Positions 55,043-64,000 of a stretch of DNA of 64,000 nucleotides are shown here, in pieces. Each line of letters starts with the position of its first letter. Position 1 is the stretch's first letter. A program made the position numbers and the translations under genes. Location of the stretch: contig NC_079213.1 in NCBI RefSeq assembly GCF_029633865.1, forward strand, positions 102,448,923 to 102,512,922, in the 5' to 3' direction. Source of the DNA: Lampris incognitus. Taxonomy: Eukaryota > Chordata > Actinopteri > Lampriformes > Lampridae. The notes under the pieces are model-generated. The model was given only the letters and a program-made list of their open reading frames with translations. It ran no database searches and was not told the DNA's origin.

Positions 55043-56531
55043 GAAGTCCACACAGCAGAATGTGTACGTCATCCGTGGCCTCAGAACGGCCTTACCTGGC
55101 CGCCCCGCCATTTCAGCTCTAAGCCCGGTGACAAGAGCAGACCTAAACTCAGTTGACACTACCTCCTGCAGCCTAGAACAAGAAGTGAAACAGTGCTTCC
55201 CCACCCTGTTTGAGGGTATTGGCAGGCTTGAGGGCGATTATCACATAGCTCTCAAACTAGATGCAACACCCTTCGCTCTCTCCATGCCCAGATGCATTTC
55301 TCTCCCTCTCATGTCTAGAGTGAAGGATGAACTTGCCCGGATGAAAACGTTGAGCATCATCTCACGAGTGGAAGAGCCCACAGCTTGGTGCGCAGGGATG
55401 GTGGTTGTGCCCAAGGCGGATGGCCAGGTGAGGATCTCACCAGGTTAAATGAAAACGTCCGCCGAGAACTCCACATCCTCCCCTATGTTGAATCCACGCT
55501 GGGCCAGCTGAAGGATGCTAAAATCTTCACAAAGCTCAACGCACAATCAGGATTTTGGCAAATCCCACTGTCTGTGGAATCTATGCTCCTGACAACTTTC
55601 ATCACTCCATTTGGCTGCTTCTGCTTCTGGAGATTGCCTTTTGGAATCAGTTCGGCCCCGGAGCACTTCCAATGGCACATGTCCCAACTCATAGAGGGTC
55701 TGAAAGGGACTCTATGCCACATGGATGACGTCCTTGTATTTAGGGCTACATGGGCCCAACATGATACACGTCTCATGGCAGTGCTCGAGCGCCTCCATCA
55801 GTCAGGACTCACACGCAACACAAAATGTGAGTTCTCAAAGAGGCAGGTGAAGTTCCTGGGCCAGGTCATTGATGGAGAGGGCGTCAGAGCTGACCCCGAC
55901 AAGGTCAGGGCCCTCATCCACATGGCAGAGCCAAGAAATGTAACAGAAGTCCGACGTTTCATGGGCCTTGTGACACACCTGGGGAAATACCTCCCAAACC
56001 TCACGGAAAAATCGAAGCCACTCAGGGACCTCCTGAACAAAGACACCTCCTGGTACTGGGGCCCACAACAGTGCCAAGTCTTTACAGATATAAAGAATGA
56101 GCTGTCGACCCCACCTAGTCTAGCCTTGTATGACTCCAGTAACGAGACCAAGGTCTCAGCAGATGCGTCGTCCTATGGTCTGGGGGCGGACCTGCTTCAA
56201 TGGTGCTGAGACAGACTGGCGTCCCGTGGCATACGTTTCACGGGCTCGCACAACCACAGAACAGTACTATGCGCAGATTGAAAAGGAGACTCTGGCTATA
56301 ACGTGGGCGTGCGAGCGTTTCAAGGACTTCCTACTTGGCATGACTTTTCAGGTTGAAACAGACCATAAACCCCTCCTCGCCCTCCTAGGGACCAAACACC
56401 TTGATGAACTGTCACCCTGCATCCTGCGGTTTCGAATGAGACTCATGCGGTTCCATTTCTCCATCTCACATGTGCCTAGAAAGAACTTGGCCACAGCAGA
56501 TGTGCTATCTAGAGCACCGGTGCATGCCATT
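55043..56531 (+). pseudogene. Second gypsy-type reverse transcriptase and RNase H
   Basis: Several overlapping frames. The connector VKDELARMKTLSIISRVEEP and FTKLNAQSGFWQIPL are followed by LPFGISSAPEHFQ and the catalytic box MDDVLVF near 55725. GQVIDGEGVRADPDKVRAL and RNase H segments (IEKETLAITWACERFKDFLL, ETDHKPLLALLG) come next. Frame changes near 55445 and 56200 break the reading. It runs to 56531, where an Academ-like transposon is inserted. The tail resumes at 63330. Confidence 0.82.
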
Positions 56532-57112
56532 TAGTCCATGGGCCAGAGCCCAAAATTTCCTATTTCGGTAAACTCAAGGTGGCAAAACTTACTTATAATT
56601 TTTGAAAGGATCCATGTCTGTAGATGATATTTTGGTATGATAACCATTCCTGAGTGGCAGCTGTATCACAGTTATCAGCTCATGAAGTTAACCACCCCCT
56701 AAAGTAAATTGCATTTTAGACGCTGGTGCATATCCTGGTTTAGCCTCATAGTCAGGACATTTTTCAATGTTCTATAATATTGTCTTTGGTATCATTTTAA
56801 AGGGGACCTTCTTAGCTGTCATTCAAGCCCTGTTGTGGATATTTCTCACAAATATAGAGGTCACTTGAGCTCTTCAACCCGTCAATAACACACATCTTTC
56901 TGCAATGTTCGCCTAAACTATATACTTTCTTTTAGCCCTGTGGCATCTAGGAATATCAGGGACACAAAACACAAAAACTGGAACACTCACAGGACTGTAA
57001 AGATTCAGGAAATGTATAATATACCCATACTATTTCATTGTGTGAGGTGATTGTGAACCTTAAATTAGAAGGGCATTATTACTAAGAAACTAACTAGACC
57101 AAAGCCAGTTAG
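56532..57112 (+). repeat. Left terminal inverted repeat of the Academ-like element
   Basis: Matches the complement of 62779-63326, apart from an insertion near its inner end (ATTATTACTAAGAAAC, about 57075-57090) and scattered changes. Immediately past it, at 57110, the phrase TTAGTCCATGGGTCAGACC recurs, resembling the element terminus. Confidence 0.88.
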
Positions 57113-57789
57113 TCCATGGGTCAGACCAGATATCGATATCACCCAAGGTGACACAACTTCACTGGTGCCATTTTATTTGGTACACTAACAGAAGTAAAAT
57201 AATACATGATAACCTTTCCAAATGAGCAGCTATTTCATTTTTCTTTCAGGAAACCTGTTTCTGTGCCTCTCACGATTGTGTATTTGCCCAGATTTTTACA
57301 AATATAGCATTTCAACACCCCTGGTACCGATTAGCCTAGCTTAAACTCTGGGACAGTTCTTAGTTGGCCAACAACCAAGGATAACCAGTACTGTGTACTT
57401 CCATTCATTGTGCTAAGCTAAGCTAACGTGCAGCCAGATAGCTTTCTACTAAACACATATAGAGGAAACTGGTATCTATCTTCTTGTCTCACTCTGGAGA
57501 AGATTGTAAGCTAATTTCCCATAATGTTAGCATGTTCTTTTAATGTATATGTTAATATGATTAGTTAAAGTGGCTACGAGGAACTTTCATCTTGTGTTGA
57601 TTTTAGCGGCCTCATGTGGACAAAATACAGCTGTTGCATAGCAACTAGGTAATGTATCTATTTGTGGCTATGTAAGATAAATAGTGGTAATATGACGCTG
57701 GTGAAGCAAAGTAAACTTTGTTTTAGTGGTGTTCATACACCTAAGTTACATGTATTTGTTTGTATGTGGCAGGTGAAAACTGACTGAAT
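57113..57789. other. Left subterminal region and probable promoter
   Basis: Non-coding up to the ATG at 57790. A second diverged copy of the terminal sequence starts at 57110. No other feature seen. Confidence 0.5.
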
Positions 57790-60700
57790 ATGGCCACTGG
57801 TGAACAAGCAAGTTTTTACCCAATACCAAAGCGCCCACGGGTGGAGTGCATTATCCACTGTTCTGATGATACAGATAAGGTGGTTTCACTACAAAGTATC
57901 GACTCATGGAGAAATCTGCTCAGGGCAGCTCAAATACGAAATCATGCACCAGTTTTGAAACTGGCAAAAGACATTCCTGAGGGACAGATTCCAGCAATCT
58001 ACTACCACAGAAAGTGTCACAGTATCTTCACTATGAAGCAAATTCTTGATGGCCTCCCTCCTTGGAAAAGAAAAGAAAAGTTGTGTCTCTGCTGAAGAGA
58101 AACAATCTAAGAGAGTAGCTCGACATGCTCCAAGTACATCTAGGACTTATGATGCAGAGTGCATATTTTGTCAGAAAAACAGCAAATATTCCAAGAGACA
58201 GAATACGAGAGAAGTACTGGTGCAGTGTCGAGAACTGCGAGCTGATGCAAAGATCAGGAGTGCAGCCACAAAGAAAAGGGACAGCAGAATCCTTGCCATT
58301 GTGAGTAGAGACCTTGTAGCAGCTGAAGGGCACTACCACAGGTCATGCTATAGACTTTACACCAAAGAAGAGGTTTCCAAAGGACAGGTTGCCAGCAATG
58401 AAGATGATGATGCTGCAGCCCAGTATGAAGCTGCTGTGAATAAGGCATACAATGAGCTGTTCCTCTTCATCAGGATGGAGCTTTTTGGCAATCCTCAAGT
58501 GATGACAATGACTGATCTCTCTTCTAGACTGGTAGCTTCAATGAACTCCCAAGGCATTGCCCAAGTCAAGGAATCAACCAAGAAGCACATAAGGCGAAAC
58601 CTGGAGAGTGAGTTTGCTGGAGCCTTGCAGATATTCCCTGATGAGAAAGGAAAATTCCTCCTCTATCCCGATAACTTGTCCATGAGGGAACTTGCCAAAG
58701 AAAATCAGTCTCTCAAAAGGGAGCTGCAGACCCTGAAAAGTGTCAGTGCACAAGATGTTATAGCCAAAGCAGCCATCAAATTGAGAGCAGACATTAAAAG
58801 TCAAGATGTTCCTCAAACCTGGCCGCCTGAAGTCAAACCAGAAGCAGAATGTCCTACCATTCCAGAGTCGCTCATTATCTTCCTGTACTCTCTACTCACA
58901 GGCTCAAATGATCCTGATCATGTATCCCAGAGAGTGCAGTGCCTTCTGCAGTCATTTGGCCATGACATAGTATATGCAGTGACATGTGGAAATACCAAGC
59001 CTTCCAAGCACATTGTTCTGCCATTCAGTGTCAAATCGTTGACAGGAAATGTAGAGTTGATAAACATCCTCAACCGACTTGGTCACAGTGTGTCCTATTC
59101 ACAGATGGAAGAGATCAACACTGCCCTGTGTCTCCAGAAACTCTCATCATCAGGGAGTGGCATTGCCCTTCCAGCTAACATCCATCCTGGCATATTCACA
59201 ACTTTAGCCTGGGACAATATCGACCGTCTTGAAGAAACTGTCAGTGGTGAGGGAACATCTCACAGAGTCAATGGGATTGCTGTCCAAGCAAAGCCAGTCA
59301 ACCCACTTCCTGTCCAACCCATGCCCACTGTTCCCAAAACAAAGAAGAGAAGCATTGATGGACCCCCCACCAATATTACCAACTTACAATGCTGGACAAC
59401 GGGTAGGGCCACCACAAAGCAAAAAGTCAGATGCCGATACTGCAGCCAATACTAAGCTTGCCAGAGAGAAAAACCTTCTTTGGGTCCTAGCACGCATGTC
59501 ACAACAAGAAGAACAGTCAGTCAGCAGCTGGACAGGCTTCAACATCCTGACTCGAGGAGAGATGACGGTCATCCCCGACAATATAGGCTATCTGCCTACC
59601 ATCAATGCTCCAGCGACACAAATGTCTACGGTCAACGAGGTGCTTAACCAGTCACTGAGCATCATGCAGTGCTTAGGCCTGAGGAAGATTGTCTGTGTCT
59701 TTGACCAAGCCCTGTATGCGAAGGCTGTTGAGATCACATGGAAACACCATGACAAGTTCCATGATATCATCGTTAGGCTTGGGGTATTCCACACCATCTG
59801 CACACTGCTGGCAATAATAGGAAAGCGTTTCCAAGATGCTGGACTCAAAGACCTCTCCATTGAGTCTGGCATGATTGCAGAAGGCTCAATTGCTGGTGTT
59901 ATGGATGGCCGCAAGTACAACAGGGCAGTGCGACTACACAAGCTCCTGTATGAGGCTCTCATGCGACTGACCTTGAATGGTTTCCTGTCCTGGTTGGAAG
60001 AAACTCACAGGAATGACATGGTTCACCTGAATGAGACACTGAAGACCATTGACAGCCTTGGGAAAGAAGTCTCACAACATGCTTTGAAGGAGGTCCTCGA
60101 GAACAGCTCTTGTACACGCATCATAGATCTATTTGAAGTCTACCGTGAGTTCCTTAGAGGTGGAAACGGCAGCCTCTCGAACTTCTGGATGTCCTATTTG
60201 GACATGGTTGAAATCTTGTTGGGGCTCATCCGAGCATCCAGAGAGGGAGACTGGATGCTACACTTGGCTAGCATTCGAGCAATGATCCCATGGTGCTTTG
60301 CTTATGACAGGATGAATTATGCACGCTACCTCCCCTACTACTACGCCCAGATGTCTGAGCTGCCCATCACACACCCAGATGTGTACACAGAATTCATGGA
60401 AGGAGGCTTCTCAGTCCAACTGGGCTCCACCAATCCCTTTGGCCGAATCCCTGTTGACCAAGCTATAGAAGAAACGGTGAACAAAGACACCCAAACAGCT
60501 GGAGGGACAAAGGGATTCAGCTTGAAGCCAGGAGCTGTGACCAAATATTATCTCACAGCTGAGTATAGAAGCATGTACCTCAGACAGCTGAGAGACCTGA
60601 CAGGTCAAGGCAGGTGCAAATGGTCTCATCCAGATCTAGAGAGTCCAAGGATCAAGAGAGATGAAGCAGATGTCCAGTCTCTCATGGACCTTATGGAGAA

Positions 60701-62471
60701 TAACTGGCTCAATCCTATGTCCCCTGATGAGATTGATTTGGTTAGCCTCTCCACTGGCAACATGGCTCCACCTGATGTGAACATAGATCTCTTGAGAGCT
60801 CTTGAGAAAGGAGAAGAGGCCTACCAAGCATTCCAGCAAACAAGGTTAGATGCAGACCCACCACCTGTGAAATTCCACGACAAGATGACCAAGCAAAGTC
60901 TGAAAACATTCTCCAATGTCAGCACAAAACAAGCTCATGGAAAGAAAGCACAGGATGTGGTTCTGAAGGCAGATAGAAACCTTTTCAGTCACATGATCCT
61001 GGTGGCTGAAAGCAGGAAGGTGAATCTGAACGATGTCCTTGCCTACCCATTGGGCCCACTACCATGGGCACTGGCAAATGCTGATGGGTCCTTACGAAAA
61101 ACAAACAAGGCTGCACTTGCCAGAGAGCTTGAAAAGAATGTATCTCCTGCAGAAGACATCCCAATCCCATCTACTTCCATCATTGATGGGATGAGCCTGG
61201 TCCAAAAAATGAATGGCAACAACAAAACCTTTGCACAGGTGCCAGAGTCAGCCTTGACCCAGGTCCTCCATGAGGGAGCACAGAGTGGGAGGATTGATGT
61301 TGTTTTTGATGTCTATCACCAGACTTCGATCAAAGATGCTGAACGACTGAACCGGGGTGGAGACATCACTCTCCAGTACAAGAATCTTGCAGGTGGACAC
61401 CACGTCCAGCAGTGGAGAAAATTTCTGTGCAGTTCCTCCAACAAGACCAGTCTCATCAAGTTTCTGGTGGAAGAGTGGAAACTCCCACGATACAGAGCTA
61501 TGCTGCATGGCAAGGTGTTGTACATGACCTGTGAGGAAACCTGCTACAAGTTGACAGAAGATGGGTGTGAGGAAGCAGCAGAACTGCACTCCACACATGA
61601 AGAAGCTGACACCCGTCTGCTCCTGCATGCATTGCATGCAGCAAATGCGGGCTCAAAGTCAGTTATCATCACAGCTGAGGACACTGATGTCATGGTGCTT
61701 TGTCTTGGCTTCCAGAAGGACATCACCTGTCCCATCTACCAGAAGTGTGGGACTCAGAACCGCACACGGTTTGTCGACATCACCAAACTGGCAAGTTCAT
61801 TTGGAGACAGCATCTGTGACAGCCTAATTGGCTTACATGCCTTCACAGGCTGCGACACTGTCAGTGCATTCGCTGGTCGAGGGAAGCTGAATGCCCTGAA
61901 GATAGTGAGAAAGCACACTTCCTGCCAAGAGACTTTTAGTCAACTGGGACAGACATGGAATGTGAGTGATGAGCTGTTCCAGAAAATTGAGCAGTTCACC
62001 TGTCGGATGTATGTTGCTAATAGCAGCACTGCTGAGGTGAACAAACTGCGTTACCAGCTCTTCTGCACCATAAGGGGAGAGGTTGAGTCCAGCCAGCTGC
62101 CACCATGTAGAGACTGTCTCTTTATGCATGTTCAACGAGCCAACTATCAGGCAGCAATATGGAAGTGCTGTCTGCAGGCTAACCCTGTGGTGCCAAGCCC
62201 TACCGAGTATGGATGGACAGACGATGAAGGCAAGCTGGCCATTTACTGGATGCGCTCCCCACCTGCACCAGATGTGGTCTTGGAAATGCTAACATGCAAG
62301 TGTGTGCATTCATGCAAAATGCCAAGCCGCATGTGCCTGTCAAATGGACTTCCATGCACAGACATGTGCAGGTTACAGACCTGCAGTAACCAAAAACAGC
62401 AAGATGGTCCAGAACTGGACTTTGAACTTGGGGAGTCAGATGATGAGAGAAACGAGCAGTTTGATGAATGA
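57790..62471 (+). CDS. Academ-like transposase, about 1560 codons, two frameshifts
   Basis: One gene read in three frames: 57790 to about 58070, then to about 59350, then to 62471. Each switch needs the removal of one base, in AAAAG repeats near 58064-58080 and in a run of six C's near 59362. Read through, no stop interrupts it. N-terminal Cys/His repeats (IYYHRKCHSIFT; CIFC...HYHRSCYRLYT) suggest paired zinc-binding modules. The C-terminal third has HEEADTR, ITAEDTDVMVLC and FTGCDTVSAF, acidic motifs like those of FEN1/XPG-type PIN nucleases. A final Cys cluster CKCVHSCK...CLSNGLPC resembles a CXC-type zinc motif. Family assignment is by memory. Confidence 0.7.
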
Positions 62472-62778
62472 CAGTGTGATGATTCTGATGGTATTACTGT
62501 GGTAGTAGTCTATTGATGCACAGGATGTTGATTCTGGACTTGGTTACCCAGAGCTTGATAACAATAATGTAACCATATTCACATATACCCATTACCCTAC
62601 CCATTACCATTACATATACCCACTAATGATATGGGATTACATGTATCATTGACTAAGTATATGTAAATGTCAATGTTGTTTAAAATATTAAAATAGTTCA
62701 TTACCTCACTATGGTATTCCTTTTTATCATGTATTTTGATTGTGTATTTAAACAAATGTATAGAGACCAGTTTGTGAC
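62472..62778. other. 3' untranslated part of the Academ-like element
   Basis: A-rich non-coding DNA between the transposase stop and the right terminal repeat. No other feature seen. Confidence 0.5.
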
Positions 62779-63326
62779 CTAACTGGCTTTGGTCTAGTTC
62801 TCATTTAAGGCTCACAATCACCTCACACAATGAAATAGTATGGGTATATTATACATTTCCTGAATCTTTACAGTCCTGTGAGTATTCCAGTTTTTGTGTT
62901 TTGTGTCCCTGATATTCCTAGATGCCACAGGGCTAAAAGAAAGTATATAGTTTAGGCGAACATTGCAGAAAGATGTGCGTTATTGACGGGTTGAAGAGCT
63001 CAAGTGACCTCTATATTTGTGAGAAATATCCACAACAGGGCTTGAATGACAGCTAAGAAGGTCCCCTTTAAAATGATACCAAAGACAATATTATAGAACA
63101 TTGAAAAATGTCCTGACCATGAGGCTAAACCAGGATATGCACCAGCGTCTAAAATGCAATTTAGTTTAGCGGGTGGTTAACTTCATGAGCTGATAACTGT
63201 GATACAGCTGCCACTCAGGAATGTTTATCATACCAAAATATCATCTACAGACATGGATCCTTTCAAAAATTATAAGTAAGTTTTGCCACCTTGAGTGTAC
63301 CGAAATATTGTCTGGCCCATGGACTA
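62779..63326 (-). repeat. Right terminal inverted repeat of the Academ-like element
   Basis: Inverted copy of 56532-57112, ending GGCCCATGGACTA before the second ATT. Confidence 0.88.
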
Positions 63327-63329
63327 ATT

Positions 63330-63551
63330 TAGGCCCCGGAGGCCCCTGTAGAAGAGCAGCTCATTGAGGGGTTTGTGCATTCTGTGATCTCCTCACTGCC
63401 TATCAGAGAAAAGCGGCTCATGGACCTCAAACAGGCTAAACAGGCTGATGAGTTGCTAAGACAGGTGGCTCATTACTGTCAGGAAGGTTGGCCAGATGAT
63501 GTCAAGCATGACAGTGCACTGAAAGACACTGAAAGAATTGACTTGACTTGA
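63330..63551 (+). pseudogene. Continuation of second gypsy-type pol
   Basis: Reads APEAPVEEQLIEGFV... and REKRLMDLKQAKQADELL in the frame that continues from LSRAPVHA before the Academ-like insertion, apart from one TAG codon at the junction. This is the linker between RNase H and integrase, ending in a stop at 63549-63551. No integrase follows in the window. Confidence 0.75.
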
Positions 63552-64000
63552 CCTCAGAAAAGAAAGGAAAAGACAAAAAAAATCTTATAAAATACTGTTG
63601 TAAGATAATTAGTGTAAATACTGTAATATATACCAAGAGAGAGGGTGGTGGCAGGTAAATGTATCAGAAGGAAAATAAACTTGTAACATGAGCAAAACAC
63701 TGTAAGATTCAATGTAAGATTAGATAATTAAGTATAATTGGGCGTTGATAAAGTCCTCCAATAGGGGGATTGCTGTGGGTTTAAAATTGAAAAGCAAATG
63801 ACGAAACGCAGTATAGCTTCATATGTAAATAGAAAACAGCACTGTTTGTATACTGGAAAACTATACTGGATAAAGGCAAGTAGCTGATCTTTAAAGTACC
63901 CCGCCACTCAAAAATGTGTTTTTCTTATGTTTGTGTCCCCTAAAATGTCTGGCCTTGACTATGTCTTAAAACTTTTCTTTTTGTGAAAGCTTTTACAAAT
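63552..64000. other. Unassigned A/T-rich end of the window
   Basis: No coding domain, repeat end or signal recognised. Confidence 0.4.

Larger units (their letters stand above)
56532..63326 (+). mobile_element. Academ-like DNA transposon with long inverted ends, 6795 bp
   Basis: Ends TAGTCCATGGGCCAGA and its complement, flanked by a 3-bp ATT duplication (56529-56531 and 63327-63329). Terminal inverted repeats are about 581 bp (56532-57112) and 548 bp (62779-63326). Between them is one gene. 3-bp target duplications and a transposase with a nuclease-like C-terminal part are features I recall for the Academ superfamily (the X or nuclease type). Family placement is inference. It splits a gypsy-type element whose reading continues on both sides. 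Confidence 0.75.

Overview
This window is nuclear DNA from a ray-finned (teleost) fish. It holds one complete host gene, a class-A vitellogenin on the + strand (CDS 34843-49052). I could trace it through 34 exons that sum to 5085 nt (1694 codons plus stop) with no frame break. The rest is dense, nested transposable-element (TE) sequence of the kind found in teleost genomes: Tc1-like, hAT, L2-like, RTE-like and L1/Tx1-type LINEs, Ty3/gypsy-type LTR elements, tRNA-derived SINEs and long microsatellites.

Layout. 1-2326: L1-type LINE 3' end split by a fold-back Tc1 element (about 712-1920). 2333-2870: RTE-like LINE tail. 3011-10757: minus-strand L2-like LINE split by a hAT transposon (6476-10046) with an apparently intact two-exon transposase. 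10780-12544: poorly classified DNA with a hammerhead-ribozyme candidate at its left edge. 12545-12825: minus-strand hAT-type N-terminal exon relic. 13493-18860: decayed Ty3/gypsy element whose 5' LTR holds an array of miniature LTRs. 18861-20998: ZMYM1-like hAT transposase relic broken by a solo LTR and by a 135-bp miniature LTR. 21040-26785: Tx1-like LINE sitting in a TC-rich microsatellite. 27685-31760: three Tc1-like elements or relics. 31890-33671: SINEs and a hAT relic. 33963-49152: vitellogenin with a perfect estrogen-response-element consensus upstream. 49864-53698: minisatellite, a 224-bp CT tract, an L1 fragment, a fold-back repeat and a second 135-bp miniature LTR. 54175-63551: gypsy-type element interrupted by a 6.8-kb DNA transposon with about 550-580 bp terminal inverted repeats and a roughly 1560-codon gene (Academ-like by my reading).

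The most unusual content is threefold. First, a family of about 135-156 bp TG...CA repeats with 4-bp target duplications carries a tRNA-like Pol III promoter inside what behaves as an LTR. In one place four copies are separated by 30-bp spacers, two of which carry an exact LTR-retrotransposon primer-binding motif. This is a miniature LTR (TRIM-like) retroelement organisation. Second, the long-TIR Academ-like transposon is nearly intact, with two single-base frameshifts. Third, there is a hammerhead-ribozyme motif. Vitellogenin is the only gene here likely to serve the host: it encodes the liver-made, estrogen-induced yolk precursor.
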